A DNA stretch of 64,000 nucleotides from Perkinsus olseni (taxonomy: Eukaryota > Perkinsozoa > Perkinsida > Perkinsidae): NCBI GenBank assembly GCA_013115135.1, contig JABANP010000259.1, forward strand, positions 1-64,000, given 5' to 3'. Under the pieces are notes generated by a model. That model ran no database searches, was not told the origin of the DNA, and was given only the letters and a program-made list of their open reading frames with translations. Both the position numbers and the translations under genes were made by a program. Each line of letters opens with the position of its first letter. The stretch's first letter is position 1. Positions 1 through 10,633 of the stretch are shown piece by piece.

Positions 1-2
1 CC

Positions 3-152
3 TGGGAGGCTCTCTACAGGAAAGAGATCGCGTCGCCTTACAAGCCGACAGTGAAGTCGAGTATTGATACTTCCAACTTCGAGGACTACCCGGACTCAGC
101 CGACCTTGCCCCTATCGTCACCGCCGCGGAAGATCCTTTTGCATCGTGGTGA
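3..152 (+). CDS. C-terminal tail of a PKA-like AGC protein kinase (5' part outside window)
   Basis: An open frame runs from the window edge to a TGA at 150-152 and encodes 49 residues. It carries the hallmarks of the AGC-kinase C-tail: WEALYRKEIASPYKP, then DTSNFEDYPDS, ending in DPFASW. In PKA catalytic subunits the same segment (W..L....I..P..P, then DTSNFD.Y) wraps around the kinase N-lobe and helps form the ATP site. The terminal hydrophobic motif here is F-A-S-W instead of the usual F-x-x-F. The catalytic domain lies to the left of the window, so only family-level assignment is possible. PKG, PKA and related AGC kinases share this tail; PKA is the closest in wording. Confidence 0.8.
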   Translation, partial: WEALYRKEIASPYKPTVKSSIDTSNFEDYPDSADLAPIVTAAEDPFASW

Positions 153-421
153 ATGATTCTTGATTGAAGTGGATAGTTTCGTCTAGCTTGTCATTTCTCT
201 ATATAACCTCTTTCTTTGGAACTGGCGCCCACTTCGGCCCGCGCTCGAGTAATGATTTCTGAACGGCACCGTCTTGGATGTATCCGTGACGTGCAGTCCG
301 TCCATCAGAACGCCATGGTGCTCCTCTTGTTGCCCTCTAATTGATGATAGTTTGCTGCAGCGTCCTGCTGGACGCAAATATTTTCTCATCTGTCTTGATC
401 GTATTGTTGTGTCCTATAGTA

Positions 422-1377
422 CTATACCATTCAGAAGTCTATTTGGCGGATAAGGCCGTAGCCTATATGGGGGTCGAGGATTTCACGTCGGCGGGTTGAG
501 ACAGCGAATTGGCGGTAGGGTCGAGACGGGGGTATACAATTGGCGGATAAAGAAGTCATTTTAGCGGCAGGCCCCGAATAAGGAGTACAGTTCATTGCCT
601 TCGCGTGCACAACCTCGACTCGAACACAAGCCACCACAGGATAGGGCTATCATCTTAATCAGCGGCTCGATTGAGCAGATATACAGCAATATCCAAATAC
701 CACCGCCGACCAAGCGCGACAGGGTACTATGCCGATATACAACAATGAATCGGACGCTGAACCTGCCCAAGATAGATGGTAGCGCCAACATGTGGTGACG
801 GGAAAAAAATCGGTGTGTTGGGCACACTCGCCACAGTAACTGGTCTGAGCGTCACAGCATGTGTGGAACTAATGGCCAGGGCGCGCACAAGAGTCCTGCA
901 ATGGTCTGACACCTGCCGCTAGCTGAGACCGACAGAGTTGTGTGCCAAACACAAAATAGGGGACGAGCAAGGTGAGGTAACGACTCCGGCTCGAGCTGTA
1001 CCTCCAAGCACACGTGCTTTCCAATTCAATTCCGCGAATAAGGCACACAATTTCATGGTTAAGGAAATCAATTTCGCTGATAAGGACATCAATTTCGGGG
1101 GGGTCAACTTGAGCCATACCAGAAATCTTCCCGCTGCTATTCTAAGCGTGACACAACTGCGCGACAGTGCATGACAGTATCTCATGGAATCCTGTTGGAT
1201 TCGGGTACTGCCATGAACTGTCGCGGGCCTGCCGCTAAAATGACTTCTTTATCCGCCAATTGTATACCCCCGTCTCGACCCTACCGCCAATTCGCTGTCT
1301 CAACCCGCCAACGTGAAATCCTCGACCCCCATATAGGCTACGGCCTTATCCGCCAAATAGACTTCTGAATGGTATAG
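422..1377. mobile_element. Foldback/MITE-like element with 153-bp near-identical terminal inverted repeats
   Basis: Bases 422-574 and 1225-1377 are reverse complements over 153 bp with a single mismatch that I can find. A weaker echo (ACAGTTCAT) continues inward on both sides. The arms contain the short motif TTGGCGGATAA in several copies, and related pieces (CAATTTCGCTGATAAGG and similar) recur in the 650-bp middle. The open frames on both strands inside the arms encode the same peptide and are by-products of the inversion. No transposase is visible, so this would be a non-autonomous element. I could not define a clean target-site duplication; the left flank is itself palindromic (CTATAGTACTATA). 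Confidence 0.8.
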
Positions 1378-1855
1378 ACGCTTGCGATGACCGCAGAAGC
1401 GCGTCATGCAGGCTGCACGTCGCAAATACGACGCGCAGCTTTTATGACCCCGATCGTCACAGTTGTTGAAGGAAGTGCATCATCAATAAACGTTGCACAG
1501 TTGTACTCTAGCAGTGCTCTTCCGCCGCGTGGTATATGGGAGGGTGGCGAGCCTCCATGGCGCGCGCAACGAACCGCGCCAGCCGTTTCAGTTTTTCGAA
1601 CCTGAAACTGCCAGCACGAAACCTTCGAAGCGCGTTAGCCTAGGACGTGCAGCGAGGCGCCGGGCGTTCCTCGGATGATGCTTTGAGGAAGGGGTCAGAT
1701 TCGAACGACTGCTGTCGCAGGCCAATGCTCGAGTAATCACGACGCGCCAGGCAGGTCTGTTCGGGAAATATCGAACTTCGAAAATGGCGCAGGCAGCGTC
1801 CGACTGTCCGACCTTTGGGAGCCTGCATTCTAAGCTTCAAACTCGGGCCTTATAA
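1378..1855. other. Intergenic, nothing recognised
   Basis: No convincing open frame, RNA or repeat was seen. A TATAAA sits directly in front of the ATG of the next gene, but a promoter cannot be claimed from that alone. Confidence 0.4.
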
Positions 1856-2506
1856 ATGGTTGCATTCGCCATCAAACTACACTTCAAGGAGGAAGTCTTC
1901 AGATCTCGCATGGACGCTTCCTGTGAGGAGCCTCGGGTCGAGGATCTCCGCCGACTTGCTAGAACTGCGTGGCCTGAGTTGGTCCATCAAGACTTCAGAA
2001 TCTTCTATGTTGACGACGACGGGGACAGTTGTCCATTGATCGAGGAATCATGGGCCGATGTGGTGACGCTGAGTTGTGAACGGCCACAAGCCGAGGAAGA
2101 AAAAGAAGTTGACCGTCGATTGAAGCTCTACCTCAAGCTCCGCTGTGACGAGTCGTCGAAGAGAGAAGGGACGGCGGCGTCGGTTGTCAAGGTCGACACA
2201 AGCGACGTGGAGTCAGGGGAGCCTACTGGTTGTTCTATTGAAGATGGAGTCATCACAGTCCGCAACATAAGCGCGGGTCAAGCTCCAGTCACTGTGATGT
2301 TATGCCCGTGCTCTCTAATGAAGCGCATGCGTGACAAGAAGTGTGATGAGGGAGGTTCTTGCTGTGAGGGTGAGGAGAGCCATGGTGATAAGGACCCAAG
2401 CTGCCCCGCTGGTAGGCGCAGGGGATCCATCATCTGTTGCGCGTACGGAGACTACTTTGAGGGACGTCAAGCTTTTGCGCTGCCTAGGTTCAAGCTGCCA
2501 AACTGA
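1856..2506 (+). CDS. PB1-domain-like protein, copy 1
   Basis: A single uninterrupted frame of 216 residues. Residues 1-100 resemble a PB1 domain: basic/aromatic first strand (AIKLHFKEEVFRSRM), a helix with RVEDLRRLARTAWPELV, then the acidic loop FYVDDDGDSCPLIEESW, comparable to the OPCA motif (Y-x-D-E-D-G-D) that binds a basic partner PB1 surface, and a final LKLYLKLR strand. PB1 domains mediate pairwise scaffold interactions. The second half is Cys-rich (CPCSLM, CDEGGSCCEGEE, CCAYGDYFEG) and matches nothing I know. A paralogue lies 1.2 kb downstream on the same strand with the same start (M-x-x-A-I-K-L-H). The ATG was chosen because it is where the paralogues begin to align. The 3' end could hide an intron, since similarity to copy 2 fades there. 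Confidence 0.6.
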   Translation: MVAFAIKLHFKEEVFRSRMDASCEEPRVEDLRRLARTAWPELVHQDFRIFYVDDDGDSCPLIEESWADVVTLSCERPQAEEEKEVDRRLKLYLKLRCDESSKREGTAASVVKVDTSDVESGEPTGCSIEDGVITVRNISAGQAPVTVMLCPCSLMKRMRDKKCDEGGSCCEGEESHGDKDPSCPAGRRRGSIICCAYGDYFEGRQAFALPRFKLPN

Positions 2507-3109
2507 GACGAGCTGGGTAGTCAAACATACCATTGACTCAGAAGGTGACGGACTGACTGACCACGAGTGTTCCGAGGAATGTGACGACTGAGTCGAGAAC
2601 GTATATGACCGGCATGCATGAATTAGCAATGATCCATCATTTCACATCCCTTCACACGAAAGTTGAGTTCTCTAGTAGGACGGTTGACTGCGGCTCGTTG
2701 ACCAGAATTAACAGCGAAGGCTCACGAGCCAGCTCTTCGAGAGTCTCGAAGAGAAATCCTTTCTTGACAGTCTCTGGCTGGTGAGTCAACATGGGTGAAG
2801 TGATGAAGTCTAGTGAATACTCGGGCTCAGAAGCTACCTCAAAGTATGACTCACCTGTAGGAAGGCAGAGACTATCAATGAGAAAAAAGCACCGGCTGAA
2901 GATAGCTAATCGAAGGGGGGAAATCTACTTGATTGGCGGACTTTTTCAGTCCCGGAAACCTATGTGACGGTGGCAGGCACAGACCCATGGATGTATGAGC
3001 GGATCCTGCAAGGACGAAAGGAAGCTCATTGTTTGAATATACTTCTGTCGAAAGCTTCCTGACGAGCTGTCAGATTGCACTGCATGCCAGGACTACAGAG
3101 TAGAGGTGG

Positions 3110-3490
3110 GCGGCAGTACGGGTACGTTTTGGTAGGGTACGGGTACGAGTACGGCTCCGTACCCGTACTACCCGTCGCAGCCGTTCCCTAGTACGGCGTA
3201 CTACGTCTGTACAGTCCTCTAGCCACAATCTAATGCCTTTCTCATGTGCAACGGTGCCGTGTAATGAATGGACTACATGATTTCTGATGCTACCCATTCA
3301 GTAGAACCCAGCCCCTCTCGCACGACTATAGGTTACGTTGGTTGTATTTCCTAAAACCTTCAATCTCTACGCCCATTTAGCCCAAAAAGTTGGAAGATTT
3401 AATACAATTCCGTACTAGTCCTCCGTACCCGTACTAGGTGTTCAGTTTGGATCGTACTCCGTACCGTACTTTCCTCGATCCCAGTACGCT
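3110..3490. repeat. GTACGGGTAC-rich inverted block
   Basis: Clusters of GTACGG/GTACGGGTAC occur at 3115-3180 and, mostly inverted (CCGTACCCGTAC), at 3410-3490, enclosing about 220 bp of plain sequence. The arrangement resembles subterminal motif clusters of small DNA transposons. Exact termini and a target duplication were not resolved. Confidence 0.45.
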
Positions 3491-3501
3491 TGCCCAGCTC
3501 G

Positions 3502-3592
3502 ACTACAGAGAGTCCCCAACTAAGCACATCAGGGAGAGTCTAACTAAGCCGGAACCGAGGTTGGAATATAAATTCACACACACCAACGAGAA
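3502..3592 (+). repeat. Dispersed ~90-bp repeat, copy 1
   Basis: Shares a 22-bp identical core (3536-3557, containing CTAACTAAGCCGGAACCG) and about 90 bp of weaker similarity with inverted copies at 56025-56115 and 61895-61980. All three end in an A/T-rich word (TATAAA, TATAAG or TGTAAA) followed by CACACAC-like sequence. Function is unknown. Confidence 0.65.
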
Positions 3593-3721
3593 ACAAAGCA
3601 TCGGCTGTAGCTATTTTTTGACCGCAACGGCAATCGATCAGAGCACGCATGTGCGCAAGGGTTACTTAACACCTTGCTATCGTACCACTTGCCCACCCAA
3701 TACCTATCTGGGAGCAGTAGG

Positions 3722-4213
3722 ATGTGGTATGCTATCAAACTCCATTATAGAAAAGCAACCGTTCGCTGCCGCATGGATATTGATCATGGAGACCGCCGAA
3801 TCGAGGATCTGAAGCGCCTAGCTAGAACTGCGTGGCCGGATCTTGTGGACAAAGATATCAGATTGATGTATTACGACGACGAAGAATCTATCTGCCCCCT
3901 CATTGAGGAGTCGTGGCCCGGTGCCGTCGAATTGGGAGTAGAAGCCAACCCTTCTAAGGAATGGAACAATAGGCTTAAGCTCTACGTCAAGCTCCGCGAA
4001 GATGATGAAGAGGCAGTCACAGGCAAGATCACTGATGTCGCTGAAGGCAACGGAGCTGACGGAGATACTTCGAAGCGTCATATCACGGTGTTGCTCTGCG
4101 ACTGCGAGAAGGTCAAGAAACTCATCGAGGAGTCGACCAATCTCAAGTTCACTCTGGGATCGAGGGAGATCGCCACCGAAGCCGAGACTAGAGATGGAAG
4201 TAGGGCAGTCTAA
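3722..4213 (+). CDS. PB1-domain-like protein, copy 2
   Basis: 163 residues from the ATG at 3722. The start was chosen because M-W-Y-A-I-K-L-H aligns with copy 1; the frame is open upstream but has no counterpart there. The PB1-like layout is kept: AIKLHYRKATVRCRM, a helix with RIEDLKRLARTAWPDLV, the acidic loop YYDDEESICPLIEESW, then LKLYVKLR. The middle of the loop has changed (DDEES for DDDGD), so partner preference may differ. The C-terminal half is shorter, lacks the Cys-rich stretch of copy 1 and ends in an acidic tail. The pair probably arose by local duplication and then diverged mostly outside the PB1 fold. No introns are needed. Confidence 0.55.
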   Translation: MWYAIKLHYRKATVRCRMDIDHGDRRIEDLKRLARTAWPDLVDKDIRLMYYDDEESICPLIEESWPGAVELGVEANPSKEWNNRLKLYVKLREDDEEAVTGKITDVAEGNGADGDTSKRHITVLLCDCEKVKKLIEESTNLKFTLGSREIATEAETRDGSRAV

Positions 4214-5217
4214 GTGGATAACAACACCTACTTAATGTGATGATCACGGTTTACGTTCAGGCATTAGCTTGACAACAGAGGAGAGCTGGCAGGTCCCTGC
4301 GGAAGAAGCCCAGTAAGACACTGCTCACAAGAGGTGGAGTAAGTTCATGTCGAAATTCACTCAATTCCGTCATTCACCACGACTGATCGTTCTTCCTCAG
4401 GGATCGTGAACGCTACGGGACCAGACTTTGTTAAAGATCATCATAGATTACATTTTCGCTAACCGCATTATCTGTCGCTCAGAAACGTCAATTTCTGAAT
4501 GGTCTATTCATTGGCAGTCGAAATGAAAAGAATATTTCTATCGCATGAAGCTGCTGCGTTATAGATATCAATTCAAAAGGAAGTTGCGACATTATTCATA
4601 AGAGATGCAAACGTGCGAATGTTATAGCTGCATTCAAGTAACATGCTTATCACTGAAACATACAGAGTCTATCTAAGCCAGTCGCTCAAGTCTATGATGC
4701 GCTCTCACTTCCACGAGAATACCTCGAACTAGCTCTTACAAAGTGTTTTACAACATCTGAACACTGGTTCTGCATTTTGGCTAGCCTGGTTCTTTCGCCG
4801 CTCAAAGCTCTTGGAGTGGGGTTCACTGCAGGAGCACATTCAGCCTCCTGAATGTTTTAATGGTTTGGCGCCCCAGATCCGGGCCATGTCACCATGACCA
4901 TACCGATATCCACTATAAACACAAAAGAACAATTCGATATGATCACATGACTCCATGAATCACGAGTGGTGGGAAACGATATATGAGATGATATATGTGA
5001 TAATATGTATATGAATGGATTGCGGGGCCAGCTTAGAAGAACTATCGAGGCAGGCGAATAAAGTCGAACTTGTCGAACGAATAACAGCACCTTAACTGCA
5101 TAATAAGGGCTTGAGATAGTGCGAACAGGCTCCTCCTAGAGAATCGAATACCACAAGGATGACCTCCCTCTCGATATCGATAGATACAATCTGCCTCGGA
5201 AAGAATCCATCTCATGC
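4214..5217. other. Intergenic, nothing recognised
   Basis: About 1 kb between convergent genes, A/T-richer than its neighbours (4440-4700, 4970-5020). No coding signal, RNA or repeat was supported. Confidence 0.4.
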
Positions 5218-7999
5218 TCAGCATACCGAGGGACCGCATGGCTGGTCCCCGCCCTGGCAAACTGGAGGATTCAACCAAAACTTGCAATAGCTGGACTCGT
5301 CGTTCATAGACTTACAGTAGGAGTCGCACCCGCTGGTGGCAGTAGTGGAATCTGAATCTCCTCCGAATACAGGAGTCGACGTAGTCAACGATGTAGAAGC
5401 ACTCGACGACGCGGTCGTGGTTAATGGAATAACTGTCGATGTCGAAGTAGGCGCGGATGTCGAGGAGTCAGTAGAAGTGATAGGATCACATACCGAGGGG
5501 CCACAAGGCTGATCACCGCTGAGACAGACAGCAGGGTTCTGCCAGTGCTTGCAGTAACTGTCGACACCGTTGAGACCTTGGCAGTACGCATCACAAGCAG
5601 GAGAGGGGCCGGCGTGCTGGTCGCCATCCAAGTCGATAGTGGTGGTGCCGACGATAGGTGCTCTGCATATCTCAGCGTCACCACACGGCTGGTCACCAGA
5701 GTGGCACACCGCAGGAGTCTGCCAAGATTTGCAGTAGCTCTCCGGACCATTCAAAAGCTTGCAGTATTGATCGCATGCCTGGTCATCACTTGGAGAGGTC
5801 GTTGTATCAGCATCACCACCGAATATCGGGCCTTCTGTGGTAGTTGTATCAGAGTCGCCGCCTACAGTTGGACTTGGTGTCGTGGCTGTTGTGCTCATAG
5901 TTGTTCCAAGAGTGGTAGTTACAACAGTAGTTGCCTCCGATGAAACCGTAGATGAAGAGGATGTTGATGTTACACTGGAAGTTGTGGTCGAGGGGTCACA
6001 GACTGAAGGACCACATGGTTGGTCACCGCTAAGACAGACCGCAGGATTCTGCCAGTACTTGCAGTAACTGTCGACACCGTTGAGACCTTGGCAGTACGCA
6101 TCACAAGCAGGAGAAGGGTCGGCGTGCTGGTCGCCATCCAAGTCGATAGTGGTGGTGCCAACAATAGGTGCTCGGCATATCTCAGCGTCACCACACGGCT
6201 GGTCACCAGAGTGGCACACCGCAGGAGTCTGCCAAGATTTGCAGTAGCTCTCCGGACCATTCAAAAGCTTGCAGTATTGATCGCATGCCTGGTCATCACT
6301 TGGAGAGGTCGTTGTATCAGCATCACCACCGAATATCGGGCCTTCTGTGGTAGTTGTATCAGAGTCGCCGCCTACAGTTGGACTCGGTGTCGTGGCTGTT
6401 GTGCTCGTAGTTGTTCCAAGGGTGGTAGTTACAACAGTAGTTGCCTCCGATGAAACCGTAGATGAAACGGATTCTGATGTCACACCCGAAGTTGTGGTCG
6501 AAGGGTCACAGACTGAAGGACCACATGGTTGGTCACCGCTAAGACAGACCGCAGGATTCTGCCAGTACTTGCAGTAACTGTCGACACCGTTGAGACCTTG
6601 GCAGTACGCATCACAAGCAGGAGAAGGGTCGGCGTGCTGGTCGCCATACAAGTCGATAGTGCTGGTGCCAACAACAGGTGCTCGGCATATGTCCACATCG
6701 CCACACGGCTGATCACCAATTTGACAAACAGCGGGAATTTGCCAATACTTGCAGAAGCTCAACTCACCATTGAGAAGCCGACAGTAATGATCGCACGCCG
6801 CAGTGTCCTCAGACGGGGGAGCGGTGGTAGCGTCAGCATCGCCTCCGAAAGCAGGTTCGGTGGAGGTGAAAGCGCACTGAGATGAGCCACAAGGCTGGTC
6901 ACCTCCCTGGCACACTGCAGGGCTCAACCAAGATTTGCAGTAACTATCGTCGCCGTTGAGGGACTTGCAATAAGAATCGCACTCGGTCGACTCGGAAGTA
7001 GTTGCGTCAGAGTCCCCACCGAAGACGGGCGAACCAGTCGTCGAGCTAGTTGAAGGATCGGCGGAGACAGAGGCACTAGAGGTAGACACAATAACCGTTG
7101 CAGGAGTACTCGATTGAGCAGCTGTTGTGGCGGCACTATCTGTGGAGCTCGTCGAGGTGAAGGCCGTAGAGCCTATACTGGTTGTGATAGGTGTGGTCGC
7201 AGTGGTACTGATCGGATCGCATACGGCAGGACCACAGGGCTGATCGCCAGAATGACATACTGCCGGATTCTGCCAGTGCTTGCAGTAGCTTTCTTCACCA
7301 TTCAACTCTTGGCAATACGAGTCGCAAGCAGCAGAAGCACCACCATGCTGATCACCGTCCAAATCAAACGTCGTGGACCCAACGATGGGGGCCTCACAAG
7401 TGTTGACATCACCACAAACTTGATCACCGTAGAGACACACTGGGGGAGACTGCCACCATTTACAGTAGCTAGAGGGGCCGTTGAGGAGCATACAGTAACG
7501 ATCACAGACCTCAGCGTCTGCCGCAGAAGGCGTTGGGAGAGGCGGGATCGTCGCACCGTCGGGAACTGAGAAAAGGCGACATTGCGTGCCGAACCGACCT
7601 GGTCGACAGCCCACAAATCATGATTGGATTGGCGGAAGGGAGCAACGATGCATAGGCTAGTGTGTCTCACCATCACAGTCATCGACAGAGCACGGTTGGT
7701 CTCCACCTTGGCACACACGAGGAAACTGCCAGTATTTACAGTAGCTGGAAGGCCCGTTGAGATCTAACAAACGAAGAACAGTCACGCGCGACTAGAAGGC
7801 CATTCATTCACCGAAACCTGACGACTTCAATGATGTATCGTTACTTACATTGACAGTAATAATCGCAAACTTGCTGATTCTCAGGAGTGGCACTTGATGT
7901 TGGCGCGGTAGTAGAGGTGGCCACCTGAGCCCTTCTCAGCTCGCCAGAGCCACGCGAGAACCAGGAGATATAAATGAGGATCACCGCAGAATACAACAT
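5218..7999 (-). CDS. Secreted protein with 11 six-cysteine modules
   Basis: Minus-strand exons 7999-7849, 7763-7671 and 7565-5218; both introns are GT-AG and phase 1; 863 residues. The N-terminus (MLYSAVILIYISWFSRGSG) looks like a signal peptide. The rest is 11 copies of a module of about 36 residues with spacing C-x3-C-x9-C-x8-C-x6-C-x4/5-C and constant words LNG, SYCK.W, P.VC and GDQPCG, separated by Thr/Ser-rich linkers with FGGDSD or IDLDGDQH. The first intron splits module 1 after its second Cys, exactly as in the two downstream paralogues. I do not recognise the module as a named family. An extracellular coat, adhesin or carbohydrate-binding role is conceivable, but this is inference from secretion, cysteines and mucin-like linkers. 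No membrane anchor is visible. Confidence 0.85.
5551..6680 (-). repeat. 510-bp intragenic tandem duplication
   Basis: Blocks starting near 5551, 6061 and 6571 repeat with a 510-bp period. The first two are almost identical at DNA level including linkers, and the third runs for roughly 100 bp before diverging. Each full block encodes two cysteine modules plus a Ser/Thr linker. Confidence 0.85.
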
Positions 8000-10633
8000 G
8001 ACGCACGAAGGATATAAAGAGCCTATAAGCAGAAATCGAGCGGAGCGGGCTTGAATACTTCTTGGAGGGTACTGAAGCAGCTGCTATAGACTTTCCTCGC
8101 TGCGGCTTGGATACTCTTCCGAGTATCTTACCGTGTCAACAAGTTGGGCGAGCGATGCTCATCAATCTTCCGGCTGCGGAGATCCGATTGATGCTCGCTT
8201 AAAAAATCGTGCTGTACACGATATATCGCGATTCATCTGAGCTGAGTCAGCTCAAAGGGACCTGCTTGTCAAGCCAGTTCTACACATCTGCTGCGGAGAT
8301 CTGAGCGGCTGTGATCCTGCCTCAACAAAGCGTGATGAGCCACCGAGGGCAGAATACATCCCGCAGTATAGTCAAGATGCTCGTCAGTTGGTGTTACCAA
8401 TTTTCATAACTCGACTACCTTTACCAGCAAGCCCGCCGAAATACCAGCTCCAATATGTGGACTCATCTACGATCGAGGTGATGCCGGCCCATTGACTGAG
8501 ATGATCACAACTCGCGGGAGGCTGCAGCCGAGTTAGGATACACCATTTCTCGAGTCATGGGTTCGACCAGCGAACCTTCCCAATCTCGGCCAGAAAATCA
8601 ACGGAATTGTAACATCTTCTTGGGCCAGAGTATCGTTACGACAAGTAAACTATCATGGATTCATTATCATCAAGTCGGCGTGCCTCATAGCGTACAATCT
8701 TAGTCAAAGGACCGTGCGGGCGTATCTTCTTCGACCCATCGAGCATTTTCTGCGAACTAGGTAGCGTCGAGTTCGCCATTTCGCGAGAATCGAAAAGTCT
8801 CAATCGCCCATGTACCTGCTCCTGGAGGAAGCGATGTTGGACCATGAATACTATAAACATCACACTATTAAGCTTCAGGAATTCCTTAAGAGCTACTTCC
8901 TTTATTAGGCTCTGCACAAGCTTTATCAACGGTTAACGATCTTGGCTATTTCCTTGACAATAGTTGGAAGTGTGACGCCCATTTTTGGATCCATTGAGCA
9001 GAGCTCGAAGAAGATGATGGCATTTTTGACGGACTAAATGTAAAACCGGAGATCGATCCGCCTCTTTCCATAGCGTTCGGGGTCCCGAACCCGAACCTGA
9101 GCAATTATGTGTGTGAGTTTCAAGTCCAACGCCGAGAGCCGGCTCAGCCATACTAGCACCGATGTATCTCCCTTCAAGAGGGATGGGTTTTTTTGAGCAC
9201 AGAAAGTAGCGCTCAGGCAGAGGGTAGGGCAAACTTGAGATACTTTCTTTCCTCCCGGGAGGATCCACTTCCACAACTGGGGTGGCTGTGTACTAACACG
9301 GACACGAGCTCTTCCCGCATTGTGACGACCACGAGCTTCACCTACGAGACTCGGAAAGTCCATATCCTAGAACTTGACCTCCCTCATACCGAGGCCAACA
9401 CTCTCAATAGTAACCTTCACAGGTACTCATCAGGATTCCCTCGAATCCGAAGCAATTTTGACAACAACTGTTACAATTACTGTATAAGGTCTCTTCGTCC
9501 TATTCATCGTCAGTCCTTGGCGAGGTTTACTGTAGCCGCCCATCGACTTACACCTAATGTTATCTGCACTCAAGTATCATCATCGACCACCGGAAGAAAC
9601 AGACGAGACCCACTGGATTTCAACCGTTTTGCGTGAGGTAAATCAGCTAGCTCTCTGTCTCAAATTTTCTCCTGGTTTCCCTGAACGATGTCTAGGGGCA
9701 CTTTTTCTCAAAATTCTGTTCGTGGAGCATTTGGAAGACGAAACAACATTCCCAGCGGTCCGATGACGCTGACTGTCGAAAGCTGGACTATCTGTTGGGG
9801 ACAGGATTCTCACTATTCCTGGAACCCCAGCTAGAGGTACTCTTTAGCGGTTTACGGCGAGTTACTGAGGGATGCCAAGGAGTGGCTGCTCGGGTGCGGG
9901 AAAGGAACTATGTAGAACCTTGAATTCTCGGATCTGGAAGCCTTCCAGTGGAAGGGGAAACTCGTGTGCTGCGCCGCGACGGAACTAGTGTTTCTGTATT
10001 CGACACTGCTCCGCAGTAGAGAGTGGATCTAGCCGGGAGGAAATGACATGCTTCCGGTCTGTTTTACCACCTCATGACGAGCCGCCCGCTCGTCAACTCC
10101 GAGCCCAAGATTACGTCAAGGCCGGTATCGGCCTAGCTAGATTTTGCCAGTTGTTACTTATTTACACCACCAGTAAGCAGCGCGTGACGGCCTGAACTAA
10201 TCTATTTTAGCTCAAAGTTCTACGCCGCCATAGGCTTAGAGTCTAAGCGTCAGATGAAAGGTGTCTAACCACACTCCGTACAGAAGAGAACGGCTCTCGG
10301 ATGTGAAGAGCAATTGAGTATCGATTATACGGGGCATAGCGCTCAATCAGTTGTAAGACTCTTGCAGTGCTTCAAGACCAATCTGGTGTAGGAAACGAAA
10401 GAGGCTACCAAGCAGGAAACCCACCCCGCGAATGTGACTTCAGATTCCTTCCCCTAGGTACTACACTCAACACTTAGCATTCCTGAGAGTGCATGTGAAT
10501 GTGGGTCGATTTACGAGCCCGTGGTCGGGAGCATAGCTCCTAGAGAATTCAAACTATGATGAATGGACGGTGAGGTACCCACCTAGAGATATACGAAGAA
10601 TGAGATTGGGAACTGGGTTATACCCTAGTGAAA
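8000..10633. other. Intergenic DNA duplicated together with the cysteine-module genes
   Basis: No gene is supported; the small open frames lack family features. Three stretches match the next intergenic region: 8525-8900 resembles 14118-14480 (for example GAAAATCAACGGAATT versus GAAAAATCAACCGAATT), 9835-10040 resembles 14700-14890 (AAGGAGTGGCTGCTCGG in both), and 10455-10600 resembles 15068-15210. The gene array therefore grew by duplication of units that included flanks. Confidence 0.6.

Larger units (their letters stand above)
2507..3721. other. Intergenic stretch between the PB1 paralogues, repeat-bearing
   Basis: No gene was recognised. The stretch contains the GTACGG-rich inverted block and one copy of the dispersed 90-bp repeat, both listed separately. 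Confidence 0.45.

Noticed and set aside
448..470. CCGTAGCC word resembling the first bases of a dinoflagellate spliced leader
   Set aside because: Only eight bases fit, it lies in a TIR, and no GT donor follows at the expected spacing.
431..637. Open frame repeated as a second copy at 1171-1368
   Set aside because: The two frames are the same arm of a terminal inverted repeat read from both sides, not a gene pair.
9193..9766. Plus-strand frames of 69-147 codons between the cysteine-module genes
   Set aside because: No domain, no paralogue in the duplicated intergenic unit, and no plausible splice structure.
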